Positions 1 through 6,353 of a stretch of DNA of 7,351 bases are shown here, piece after piece. How positions within the stretch are numbered: position 1 is the first letter of the stretch; the number at the start of each line of letters is the position of its first letter. The stretch is from the NCBI GenBank assembly GCA_050049805.1, contig JASFVN010000230.1, positions 1 through 7,351 of the forward strand, read 5' to 3'. The stretch is from JABDNZ01 sp050049805 (GTDB lineage Bacteria; Gemmatimonadota; Gemmatimonadetes; Longimicrobiales; Gaopeijiaceae). The position numbers were made by a program, and so were the translations under genes. The notes under the pieces are model-generated. The model worked only from the letters and a program-made list of their open reading frames with translations, was not told the origin of the DNA and did no database searches.

Positions 1-432
1 CACGTTGAAGAGGGTTCGTCTCAAATCCAGCCGGTCCAGTAGACTGGACACGGTCCTGGGATCGACGTTGTCCAGCACATAGAGCCGGGGGTAGTGGTCC
101 CGGGCTTCCTCGTCCAGCTGGTTCCAATGGGGCCCCAGGAGGGAGTCCCTGAGCGTCGTGGTCCCCAGGGCCGAACCGCCGATCCCCAGAACCACCAGGT
201 TCTCGAACCACTGGCCAAATCCGTCTGCCAGCTCCTGGACAGCCGCCGCCTCCTCCGCGGCATCCGGCAGTTGGAAGAAGCCCATCTCCCCGGATTTCCT
301 GCGGGTTTCTACGTCGTCAAAAGCCTCCTGGAAAGCCTCGGCGCGGATACCGTCCAACTCGGCCGGGTCCAGCCCACGGCCCTGGAGGTTCGGCGCCAGC
401 ATGTTGGCGTAGTCCAAGGTCAACGATTTCAT
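1..432 (-). CDS. pgi: Glucose-6-phosphate isomerase, N-terminal 144 residues (cut by window edge)
   Basis: This enzyme interconverts glucose 6-phosphate and fructose 6-phosphate in the cytoplasm, in glycolysis and gluconeogenesis. Only the first 144 residues are present and the frame is open to the left edge. The diagnostic stretch is VVLGIGGSALGT at about residues 80-91, the start of the sugar-isomerase (SIS) fold and part of the phosphate-binding region in the family. It is followed by YVLDNVDP at 118-125, where family members have a conserved N/D-V-DP segment. The ATG at 430-432 is supported by a GGAGGG ribosome binding site at 442-447, nine bases upstream. The gene starts 25 bases after the stop of the PhnP-like hydrolase on the same strand, so the two are probably co-transcribed. 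The short N-terminal part before the SIS motif fits the compact bacterial form, but the active-site residues lie outside the window. Confidence 0.95.
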   Translation of the reverse strand, partial: MKSLTLDYANMLAPNLQGRGLDPAELDGIRAEAFQEAFDDVETRRKSGEMGFFQLPDAAEEAAAVQELADGFGQWFENLVVLGIGGSALGTTTLRDSLLGPHWNQLDEEARDHYPRLYVLDNVDPRTVSSLLDRLDLRRTLFNV

Positions 433-457
433 CTCCGGGAACCCTCCATCGTCTGTT

Positions 458-1243
458 TCAGTCCTCTGGAATCTGGACGCTGAGACCATCGTAGGCCGGT
501 TCCACGCCGGCAGGAAGCGTATCGAGTAGCTCCTGGTGGCCCACCTGGTGGGTCATGTGGGTCAGAAAGGTCCGCTCCGCGCCAATCTCATCCGCAGCCT
601 CCACGGCTTCTTCCACGTTGAAGTGAGTCGGGTGCGGGTTCCCCCTCCAGAGAGCGTTCAGGACCAGGACACGCACCCCCTTTAGGGCTTCCATCGTCCG
701 CGGTGGCAGACTCTTGGCGTCCGTAATGTACCCCAGCGACCCGACGCGGAAGCCGAAGACCGTAGCCGGGCCATGGGGAGTGGGAAGGGGCAGGAAGGTT
801 CGCCCCAGGATCTCCTCCGGTTGGAAGGCCTTGAATCCATGCAGGCGAAATTGAGGAATCGTGCTCCCTGGCGGGGGGTGAATGGCCTCATCGAAGATGT
901 AGGGAAAGCGCCGGAGTAGCTCGTGGTGGGACCCTTCCGGGCAATAGACCGGCATGTCCTTCTTTGCTCTGAACCGGAAGATCCTCAAGTCGTCGGCGCC
1001 ATGAACGTGATCGGCATGCAGGTGCGTGATCCAGACGGCGTCGATAGTGTCGATGCCCTCCCTCACGAGCTGAAGACGAAGCTCTGGGGGCGCGTCGACG
1101 AGAAGATTCCCTTCGGGAAGTGTCAACAAGGCCCCATGCCGGGTTCGACGATCCCGTGGATCTGTGGACGAGCAGCGGGGGCAATGGCACCCGATCACGG
1201 GGACGCCGAAAGAGGTTCCGGTTCCGAGGAATGTGAGCTTCAC
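458..1243 (-). CDS. PhnP-like metallo-beta-lactamase-fold hydrolase
   Basis: Predicted cytoplasmic dinuclear-metal hydrolase of 261 residues. It opens with a GTGTSFGVP strand-turn and a GCHCPRC cluster (C19, C21, C24). The metal-binding motif HLHADH follows (H74, H76, D78, H79), then H157, D175 in YITDA, and a C-terminal THMTH (H229, H232). This set matches PhnP, the phosphoribosyl cyclic phosphate phosphodiesterase, including the extra structural zinc site formed by three cysteines and a late histidine. No other phosphonate genes are nearby, so the substrate is unknown and the name is by family only. I chose the GTG at 1241-1243 because GGGAG lies six bases upstream (1250-1254) and the fold begins directly after it. 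An in-frame TTG at 1268-1270 would add nine residues but has no good ribosome binding site. It probably forms an operon with pgi downstream. Confidence 0.88.
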   Translation of the reverse strand: MKLTFLGTGTSFGVPVIGCHCPRCSSTDPRDRRTRHGALLTLPEGNLLVDAPPELRLQLVREGIDTIDAVWITHLHADHVHGADDLRIFRFRAKKDMPVYCPEGSHHELLRRFPYIFDEAIHPPPGSTIPQFRLHGFKAFQPEEILGRTFLPLPTPHGPATVFGFRVGSLGYITDAKSLPPRTMEALKGVRVLVLNALWRGNPHPTHFNVEEAVEAADEIGAERTFLTHMTHQVGHQELLDTLPAGVEPAYDGLSVQIPED

Positions 1244-1466
1244 ACTGCGCTCCCGACGTGGTTCAGCCAAGAACTCGTCTCAGGGGGTGGATTCCAACGC
1301 CGTTCCCTGGCATCGTATGAGCCTCGGGGCCGGGATGGAAGGGGTGTGCCGGGATCCGGAAAAGGTGAAGGATGGTCGCAACCCCCCCGGGAGCCCGGCG
1401 GGGCCGTCGGAGAGGGCCCAATGGCCAGAACCGACTTCAACTGAATAAGGAGACGATGGAACATTC
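1244..1466. other. Divergent intergenic spacer between the PhnP-like gene and rnd
   Basis: These 223 bases separate two divergent genes and must hold both promoters. I cannot pick convincing -35/-10 pairs in either direction. A GC-rich imperfect inverted repeat at about 1382-1403 (CCCC, one mismatch, CCGG, loop GAGC, CCGG, one mismatch, GGGG) is the only structure seen, and it has no T-tract. No credible small gene is visible here; open frames are unsupported by ribosome binding sites or family resemblance. Confidence 0.5.
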
Positions 1467-2603
1467 ATGGCCTACCGCCTCATCACCGACTCATCGGGAC
1501 TGAAAAAGGCCTCCAACCACATCCGGGCCCAATCGAGAATCGCCCTGGACTGCGAGGCAGCGGGATTTCACCGGTACACTGATCGACTCTGCCTGGTTCA
1601 GCTTTCCACCTCCGAGGCCACGTTCCTTTTCGATCCCCTGGCGGCGGACCCGGCCGACACCCTCAGACCTGCCCTGGAAGATTCCCAGGTCCAGGTGGTG
1701 ATGCACGGGGCAGATTTCGACCTGAAGCTTCTTCACAGGGACCTCGGCATCAGACTTCGGGGACTCTTCGACACCCAGGTGGCAGCCACCCTCCTTGGTG
1801 CGTCATCTATCGGCCTCGCAGCCCTTCTCCAGGAGCGCCTCGGAGTGTCCCTCTCCAAGGAGCATCAGCGAGCGGACTGGGCGAAGCGTCCCCTGGCGGA
1901 CGAGCTCCTTCGATATGCAGCCTCGGACACCGAGCACCTCCTGGCCCTGGCAAACGTTCTGGACAGGGAGTTGACTGAAAAGGGACGACGTGACTGGGCC
2001 GCCGAAGAGTTCCGGGCGCTGGAGTCCATCGAATGGGTGGAGGACCAAGCCGATCCCGTTACCCGGGTCAAAGGCGCTCGGTACCTGGAGCCCAGACCGT
2101 TGACGACGCTTCGGGCGCTGCTGGCTTGGCGGGACCGCATCGCCCGGAAGCGAGACCGGGCTCCCTTCAGAGTCATCGGCGACCAGGCCCTCCTGGCCGT
2201 GGCTGCCGAGAGCCCGTCTACCGTTGAGGCGCTGGCCGCCATCCAAGGCGTGTCCCCTCGCCTGGCGAAGGCTCATGGTGAGGCATTGCTCCGGGAGTTG
2301 GCCCGCATCGGGAAGCTGGCCGAGGCGGACCTCGAACCCTATCCCAGGGGGAACCGAGACGGCCAAGGGCGCCTCTCACCGGAGGATGAGCAGCTGGTGG
2401 AAAACATTCGGGCCCTTCGGGAAAGGCGGGCAGACGAACTCGAGCTGGATAAGGGGATTCTCCTTTCCAATGCCCAGATCCAGGAAATCGTGCGGGCTTA
2501 CCCCAGATCTATGGGAGCCCTCCTTTCTCTGCCGAGTGTGAAAGGGTGGCAGGCCGGCATCCTGGGCTCGGAGATCCTGAAAATCCTCGAGAAGAGGGGA
2601 TAA
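1467..2603 (+). CDS. rnd: Ribonuclease D (3'-5' exoribonuclease)
   Basis: A cytoplasmic 3'-5' exonuclease of the DEDD superfamily; in bacteria it trims the 3' ends of tRNA precursors and other stable RNAs. The exonuclease domain covers about residues 1-175. Motif I is DCE (D28, E30), motif II is HGADFDLKLL (probably D85), and motif III is YAASD (Y150, D154), making it the DEDDy type. The SKEHQRADWAKRPL segment at 130-143 matches the conserved stretch before motif III. An HRDC nucleic-acid-binding domain follows at about 209-285, and the tail to 378 has a further helical segment that resembles the second HRDC-like region of RNase D. The length is normal for the family. The ATG is fixed by an in-frame TAA at 1446-1448 with no other start between. 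AAGGAG at 1447-1452 is 14 bases away, a long spacing; GGA at 1458-1460 is closer. It converges with the TraR/DksA gene. Confidence 0.93.
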   Translation: MAYRLITDSSGLKKASNHIRAQSRIALDCEAAGFHRYTDRLCLVQLSTSEATFLFDPLAADPADTLRPALEDSQVQVVMHGADFDLKLLHRDLGIRLRGLFDTQVAATLLGASSIGLAALLQERLGVSLSKEHQRADWAKRPLADELLRYAASDTEHLLALANVLDRELTEKGRRDWAAEEFRALESIEWVEDQADPVTRVKGARYLEPRPLTTLRALLAWRDRIARKRDRAPFRVIGDQALLAVAAESPSTVEALAAIQGVSPRLAKAHGEALLRELARIGKLAEADLEPYPRGNRDGQGRLSPEDEQLVENIRALRERRADELELDKGILLSNAQIQEIVRAYPRSMGALLSLPSVKGWQAGILGSEILKILEKRG

Positions 2604-2633
2604 ACAGGTACGACTCGGTGCCCTCAATGAGAA

Positions 2634-2662
2634 GCGGACCCGGCCAGGCCTGCCGGATCCGC
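2634..2662. terminator. Hairpin between convergent genes, possible terminator without T-tract
   Basis: GCGGA-C-CCGGC pairs with GCCGG-A-TCCGC around a seven-base loop, giving ten base pairs and one C/A mismatch. It lies between the stops of rnd and the TraR/DksA gene, where a two-way terminator is expected. Neither strand has a good T-tract: the minus strand reads TTCTC after the stem, and the plus strand has none. It may only slow polymerase or protect 3' ends. Confidence 0.4.
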
Positions 2663-2689
2663 GTAGAAAAGCTGGCTGAGGGAGGATGG

Positions 2690-3070
2690 CTAAGCCGCGT
2701 CCTCCTCCTTCACTTTGCAGTCGATGCAGTACCGAGCGTGCGGCAGGGCGTCAAGCCTCTCGAACCCCACTTCGGCACCGCAGGTGTGGCACTTTCCGAA
2801 GTTCTTGGGATCGTGGTAGAGACGGCGTAAAGCCTCCTCGAGACGATACAGGTAACGGCCCTCTTTGGTTGCGAAGAGGGCGGCTTTTTCCCGCTCCATG
2901 GCTTCCGTCCCCTGATCGGCCATGTGATCCGTATAGGCGGAAAGAGCCGAGTCCCCCGATTCACGATCTGCCTTGGCCATCTGGTCGAAAAGCCCCAAGG
3001 CCTTCTGGGCTCGAGCCCTTTCGTCCAGGAGTCTCTTCTCGATGTGCTCGAGTTGTTTCTTGGTGAGCAT
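2690..3070 (-). CDS. TraR/DksA-family zinc-finger protein
   Basis: A 126-residue protein with an N-terminal helical half (about 1-85) rich in charged heptads, fitting the antiparallel coiled coil of the family. A C4 zinc finger follows: C94-HT-C97 and C115-ID-C118. Known members such as DksA and TraR bind in the secondary channel of RNA polymerase and change promoter response, with or without ppGpp. The coiled-coil tip here carries D48 and D52 in DHMADQGTE rather than the DxxDxA of E. coli DksA, so it belongs to the broader TraR/YteA-like group, and its exact role cannot be assigned. The ATG at 3068-3070 starts the conserved protein, but its ribosome binding site is weak (a GAAAG a few bases upstream, and AAGG too far away). 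The 26-base palindrome at 3121-3146 lies about 50 bases upstream and could control it. Confidence 0.88.
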   Translation of the reverse strand: MLTKKQLEHIEKRLLDERARAQKALGLFDQMAKADRESGDSALSAYTDHMADQGTEAMEREKAALFATKEGRYLYRLEEALRRLYHDPKNFGKCHTCGAEVGFERLDALPHARYCIDCKVKEEDAA

Positions 3071-3120
3071 TCTGCTTTCAGACCTTCAAGTTCAGTTCCA
3101 GATTCCTCGCTCCAGCCGGG

Positions 3121-3146
3121 CTTCCCGAAGTCTGGACTTCGGTAAG
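3121..3146. promoter_or_regulatory. 26-base near-palindrome upstream of the TraR/DksA gene, possible operator
   Basis: CCGAAGTC and GACTTCGG (3125-3132 and 3135-3142) are perfect inverted repeats around TG. Outside one mismatched pair, three more bases on each side also pair (CTT with AAG), so 11 of 12 positions match. It lies at the predicted transcription start of the minus-strand gene. It could be a dimer-binding operator or a stem in the mRNA leader. It is not followed by a T-tract on either strand, so it is unlikely to be a terminator. Confidence 0.5.
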
Positions 3147-3149
3147 CCA

Positions 3150-3155
3150 ATTAAA
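3150..3155 (-). promoter_or_regulatory. Possible -10 box for the TraR/DksA gene
   Basis: The minus strand reads TTTAAT here, five of six matches to TATAAT, in an AT-rich patch of otherwise GC-rich sequence. With a 17-base spacer the -35 would be ACGACC, a poor match. A start near 3143 would fall inside the palindrome at 3121-3146. Weak evidence without start-site data. Confidence 0.3.
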
Positions 3156-3258
3156 GTAACCCTGCCTCAAAGGGTCGTCTACCCGGATCGCCCACAGGGG
3201 GTGCACGCCTTGACGGACGGCATGGTTCATGGAGCTTTATTCGATTCCGAGACCCGTC

Positions 3259-3286
3259 GTAGGACCGCCTACTTGTCTGATATAAC
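3259..3286 (+). promoter_or_regulatory. Extended -10 promoter with overlapping small inverted repeat
   Basis: TGATATAAC at 3278-3286 is an extended -10 (TGN followed by TATAAC, five of six matches). The -35 region is poor, as is common with extended -10 promoters. GTAGG and CCTAC (3259-3263 and 3268-3272), separated by ACCG, form a perfect inverted repeat where a -35 would sit, and could be a regulator site. Transcription would begin near 3293, leaving about ten leader bases that contain the ribosome binding site. An alternative TTGACG at 3210-3215 has no well-spaced -10. Confidence 0.5.
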
Positions 3287-3303
3287 CTGATCTGAAGGTA
3301 CCC

Positions 3304-3582
3304 GTGGATACGATTCGCTGCGTCCGTTGTAAGAATGATGCTCCCAAATTGGAGAAAGCCCCCTTTCGAAACGAGATCGGGGAGAGGGTTCATGCCGGCG
3401 TCTGCCGAAACTGTTGGCAAGATTGGCTGGAGCACCAGACTCTTCTCATCAATCACTATGGCCTGGATCCTCGCGATCCCAAGGCCCAGCAGTTTCTCTA
3501 TGAGCAGATCGAGACGGTCCTCCTCAAGGGGGAAGGGGGAGAGGAAGTGGATACCTCCAGGAAAGGCAAAATACAGTACTGA
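3304..3582 (+). CDS. Fe(2+)-trafficking (YggX-like) protein, four-cysteine variant
   Basis: A 92-residue protein whose middle matches the YggX family: EIGERVHAGVCRNCWQDWLE at 24-43, then HQTLLINHYGLDP at 44-56 and a FLYEQIE helix at 64-70. YggX is linked to protection of iron-sulfur enzymes and tolerance of oxidative stress in enterobacteria. Two features differ from the enterobacterial form: CVRC at residues 6-9 and CRNC at 34-37 give two CxxC pairs, suggesting a zinc-ribbon or iron site. The canonical protein has only a single cysteine near the N-terminus. The GTG start is well supported: an in-frame TAA lies at 3283-3285, and GAAGG at 3294-3298 is five bases upstream. The tail from about residue 76 is charged and probably disordered. 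The stop lies inside the first of three CAGTACTGA repeats. Function is by homology; metal binding is inferred. Confidence 0.82.
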   Translation: MDTIRCVRCKNDAPKLEKAPFRNEIGERVHAGVCRNCWQDWLEHQTLLINHYGLDPRDPKAQQFLYEQIETVLLKGEGGEEVDTSRKGKIQY

Positions 3583-3605
3583 AATCCAGTACTGAGCAGT
3601 ACTGA
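3574..3605 (+). repeat. Three copies of CAGTACTGA at the end of the YggX-like gene
   Basis: The nonamer occurs at 3574-3582, 3587-3595 and 3597-3605, with spacings of 13 and 10 bases. Its core CAGTACTG is its own reverse complement, so copies 1 and 2 can form an eight-base-pair hairpin with loop AAATC, and copies 1 and 3 an alternative one. The TGA stop of the upstream gene is the end of copy 1. No T-tract follows, so it is not a standard terminator. It may be a protein site, an mRNA 3'-end structure, or a slippage product. Confidence 0.75.
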
Positions 3606-3624
3606 GCTGAATCCGGGACCGGGT

Positions 3625-3655
3625 GCGGAGGCGGATCGGTCCTGACCCGCTCCGC
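3625..3655. terminator. GC-rich hairpin between convergent genes, possible terminator
   Basis: GCGGAG pairs with CTCCGC, continuing after a bulged G with CGG against CCG, around an inner loop. It lies between the stops of the YggX-like gene and the membrane protein gene. There is no T-tract on either side, so terminator activity is only a guess from position. Confidence 0.3.
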
Positions 3656-3674
3656 CGCCCAATCCCCAGGCCCC

Positions 3675-5315
3675 TCAATCCCCAGACGGAGGAGGGCCGG
3701 CCCCCGAATCCGGCAACACCTGGCGAGCGGAGGGCTGCATCAACCGTCGTTGGCACGCCTCGTCCCAACCCAGGGCTACCAGGACCCGGCCTGGCTGAGA
3801 GTCGACGACTCTAAGGGTGCCGGGCCGACACTCCGCTTCAATCCGATCCATGGCAGCACCGTGCACATTTCCTCCATGTTCCACCAGGATGTGGGTCGCT
3901 CCGGTCCGGATCCAGATCTCGTACTGCTGCTCCGGCCTCCCGTAGACGGGGCTGTCTTCGGCCAGGGGCCGGAAGGGGGCACTGGGCACCACCAACCGAC
4001 CGGTGAAGAGGTGGATTCCGGCCCATAGCTCCGGCGCGCCCACTACGGCATCGGGGGGCGTCTTCTCGTTCACCGCCCGAACCGCGTCCATCAGCGCAGC
4101 CGCCCTGATTCTATAGGATTCCAGGGTCCATCCCGCGGTGAGCCTGAAGGCCGAGATGGCGAGAAAGAACAGGCACCACACACTGGCCATGGCAAGGATG
4201 GGCCCTCTCACGCGGGGTACCCGCCCATAACCTGAGAGGATGCTTCGCACGCCCATGACCAGGGCCAGGAACAAGAGGGGCTGGAAGGGCACCAGGAGGC
4301 GGATGTCACCGAAGGGCCAGACCAGGAGGATCCCCAGGGAGAAGAGGAGGGTGAGGGGAAGGATTCTGCTCCGTTTGGAAAGATCCCACATCCCCACGAG
4401 AAACAGGGGAGCCAGGAGAATCCCGTAAAGAAGCTGGGGACCTGGCACCCCGGGAAGGGTCAGAGTGACGATCCGGGCCAGGAGATGGCCGAGATTCGAG
4501 ACGGCGAAACCGCTAAAACCCCAAGGATCCGCCACCATCTGAGAAACCAGCCAGGTTCCGTAAGGACCCAGTATGTCCAGGAGAGGCTCGGGGATTGTGC
4601 CGGCTGCCCGTCCACTCCACAGGACCCACGGCATGAGGAGGGTCAGGCTACCCAAAGCGACCCAGAACGCCGCTTTCCTTCGCCCTCCCAGTACGCAGCT
4701 GACCACCCCCGCCGCCAGTACGGCCACTCCCAGGGTCCGGGCATAGACGGCCAACCCCCCAAGAAGGAGGAAGAGCACCAAGGCCCCTGTTTCCCCCTTC
4801 CCCTCTGGCTTCGCCTTCGACTCCATTCGCCCTCCGGCGTACAAGGCAAGGAGAGTGAGGAGGAGAAATAGAGGCTCGGAAAGGGGAATGAGGGCCACTC
4901 TCCAGAGATGGGCCGACACCCAGCCGAGGGAGGTGGCGAGAAGAGCCAGGAACGGGGAGAGGTTCAGGACCCGCCTCAGGTAATGGAAGAAGACGCCACC
5001 GGCCAGGGCCGTGAGGACCAGGTTCAGCGAAGTCAGTACCGACGTGTTTTCGGGAAAGGACGGGAAGAGAAGCCAGATGAGGCCCAAAAGAGCCGGAAGG
5101 AGAGGCGGGAACTTGGGAGCCAAAGGAGCCCCGGGTACGCCCACGTACCTGAGACCCTCTCCTTCAGCCAGCGAGCGGCCCAGGAGGACGTAGACGCCAT
5201 CGTCATGCCAAATCCCAGGTGGGAGGGGCTCCCAGACGCTGAATCCTATGAAAAGGGAAGCCAGCACCAGTCCCAACGGGGCCCAGCGCCACAAGTTGGA
5301 CGGACTCTTTTCCAT
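3675..5315 (-). CDS. Multi-pass membrane protein resembling GT-C (family 39) glycosyltransferases
   Basis: A 546-residue protein with about 11-13 hydrophobic segments, the first at residues 12-29 and the last near 371-390. The first outer loop has HDDGVYVLLGRSLAEG (37-52) and then PKFPPLLPALLG (67-78). This resembles the acidic first-loop motif and the following KxPP-like stretch of lipid-linked sugar transferases such as PMT and ArnT. GDIRLLVPFQPLLF (336-349) is also typical of late segments in such proteins. The C-terminal 150 residues are soluble and probably lie outside the membrane. A role in moving sugars from a polyprenyl phosphate carrier onto lipid or protein is plausible, but donor and acceptor cannot be named. 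The ATG at 5313-5315 has a strong GGAGGT at 5328-5333, though 12 bases away across a GGC-rich stretch. It lies 58 bases downstream of the nitrilase stop on the same strand, so co-transcription is possible. Confidence 0.75.
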   Translation of the reverse strand: MEKSPSNLWRWAPLGLVLASLFIGFSVWEPLPPGIWHDDGVYVLLGRSLAEGEGLRYVGVPGAPLAPKFPPLLPALLGLIWLLFPSFPENTSVLTSLNLVLTALAGGVFFHYLRRVLNLSPFLALLATSLGWVSAHLWRVALIPLSEPLFLLLTLLALYAGGRMESKAKPEGKGETGALVLFLLLGGLAVYARTLGVAVLAAGVVSCVLGGRRKAAFWVALGSLTLLMPWVLWSGRAAGTIPEPLLDILGPYGTWLVSQMVADPWGFSGFAVSNLGHLLARIVTLTLPGVPGPQLLYGILLAPLFLVGMWDLSKRSRILPLTLLFSLGILLVWPFGDIRLLVPFQPLLFLALVMGVRSILSGYGRVPRVRGPILAMASVWCLFFLAISAFRLTAGWTLESYRIRAAALMDAVRAVNEKTPPDAVVGAPELWAGIHLFTGRLVVPSAPFRPLAEDSPVYGRPEQQYEIWIRTGATHILVEHGGNVHGAAMDRIEAECRPGTLRVVDSQPGRVLVALGWDEACQRRLMQPSARQVLPDSGAGPPPSGD

Positions 5316-5373
5316 ACCGCCGCCGCTACCTCCCTGGAACGTTTGCCCTGAGAAAGTGTGCCACGCCCCCAGA

Positions 5374-6339
5374 CTATTCCGGATCGCTGTCCAGATCCAC
5401 GGGCCGCAATGGTTCCTGGTTCACCCAGAAATGAAAAACGTCGGGACGGGCGTAGTGGCCCGTGGCGTCGAAGTCGAACTTGCTCCTGGCAATCTCGCCC
5501 AGGTCCAGATCGGCCACCAGAATCCCCTCTTCGTCCCAGAGGGGCCCGGCCAACCTGTCCCCGAGAGGGCCGTAGATGGCGCTACCGCCCCGGCAGAGGG
5601 TCTCCGGCCAAGCCTCCAACTCCCCTTTGATTTCCAGATCCTCCGGGTACATGTCCCGGGTCACGAACTGATTGCATCCCAGGACGTAGCACCGTCCCTC
5701 CAAGGCGATGTGTTGGAGCGTCGACTGCCATCGGTCCCGGGCATCCGCGGTAGGAGCAAGGTAGATGTCCACGCCCTTGCCATACATGGCCATTCGGGCC
5801 AAAGGCATGTAGTTCTCCCAGCAGATCAGGCCTCCCACACGTCCGAAAGGCGTTGGAATCACCGGCATGGTGCTCCCGTCCCCTTCGCCCCAGATGAGAC
5901 GCTCCGCTGCCGTAGGCTTAAGTTTCCGATGCTTGCCCAGAAGCGAGCCGTCGGGCCCGAAATAAAGGAGGGTGCAAAAGAGGGTTCCCCGGCTGTAGGT
6001 GCTGTCCCTCTCCACGATGCCCATGGCCAGGTAGACCCCAGCCTCCTTCGCAGCTTCTCCGAAACGTGCCGTCTCGGGACCGGGAACATCGATGGCCGAC
6101 GCCCAATAACGCTCCCAGGTTCTCCGCCCTGCCGGACTCCTGCCTCCAACCGCCGTGCCGAAGGCCAACCCCCAGGGGTAGCCGCCGACGTAAGCCTCGG
6201 GTAGGAGGACCAGCTGAGCCCCTCGATCCACGGCCTCCTCCGTGAGACGAAGCGCTTTCGCCACCGTCCCTTCGAGATCGAAAGGCGCCGGCGAACCCTG
6301 CACCACTGCCACCCTCACCGTATCAGGAGACGAGCTCAT
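5374..6339 (-). CDS. Nitrilase (carbon-nitrogen hydrolase family)
   Basis: A 321-residue member of the true nitrilase branch, cytoplasmic enzymes that hydrolyse organic nitriles to carboxylic acids and ammonia. The catalytic residues are all visible: E48 in LLPEAYVGGYPWG, K139 in KHRKLKPT, and C173 in GGLICWENYMPL. E146 in ERLIWGEGDG fits the second conserved glutamate. The WEN after the cysteine and the C-terminal GHYARPDV (about 295-302) favour nitrilase over amidase, cyanide hydratase being a relative that cannot be excluded. Length is normal and nothing is truncated. The ATG at 6337-6339 has GGAAGGA at 6346-6352, six bases upstream. Two terminators separate it from nrdJ, so it should have its own promoter, although I could not identify one. 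An inverted repeat at 6354-6379 may be its operator. The natural substrate is unknown. Confidence 0.92.
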   Translation of the reverse strand: MSSSPDTVRVAVVQGSPAPFDLEGTVAKALRLTEEAVDRGAQLVLLPEAYVGGYPWGLAFGTAVGGRSPAGRRTWERYWASAIDVPGPETARFGEAAKEAGVYLAMGIVERDSTYSRGTLFCTLLYFGPDGSLLGKHRKLKPTAAERLIWGEGDGSTMPVIPTPFGRVGGLICWENYMPLARMAMYGKGVDIYLAPTADARDRWQSTLQHIALEGRCYVLGCNQFVTRDMYPEDLEIKGELEAWPETLCRGGSAIYGPLGDRLAGPLWDEEGILVADLDLGEIARSKFDFDATGHYARPDVFHFWVNQEPLRPVDLDSDPE

Positions 6340-6353
6340 GGTCAGTCCTTCCG

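Noticed and set aside
1244..1270. Nine-residue longer N-terminus of the PhnP-like protein from TTG at 1268-1270
   Set aside because: No ribosome binding site for the TTG, while the GTG at 1241-1243 has GGGAG at good spacing and starts at the family's first strand.
1803..2366. 187-codon open frame antisense to ribonuclease D
   Set aside because: Same cause; the plus-strand gene has full exonuclease and HRDC motifs, and the antisense protein is low-complexity and unrecognisable.
3210..3240. TTGACG at 3210 as the -35 of the main promoter for the YggX-like gene
   Set aside because: The nearest -10-like sequences (CTTTAT, TTTATT) are 19-20 bases away and match poorly; the extended -10 at 3278 is better.
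3335..3595. 86-codon frame shifted relative to the YggX-like gene, as a sign of frameshift
   Set aside because: The GTG-started frame carries the complete family motif from end to end, so no frameshift is needed.
3151..3768. 205-codon minus-strand frame covering the YggX-like gene and both its flanks
   Set aside because: It crosses a promoter, an array of repeats and a gene end, and its product has no recognisable domain.
5248..6204. Long 318-codon open frame on the plus strand, antisense to the nitrilase
   Set aside because: It mirrors a well-supported nitrilase, resembles no known family, and is expected from GC-rich codon bias leaving an antisense frame open.
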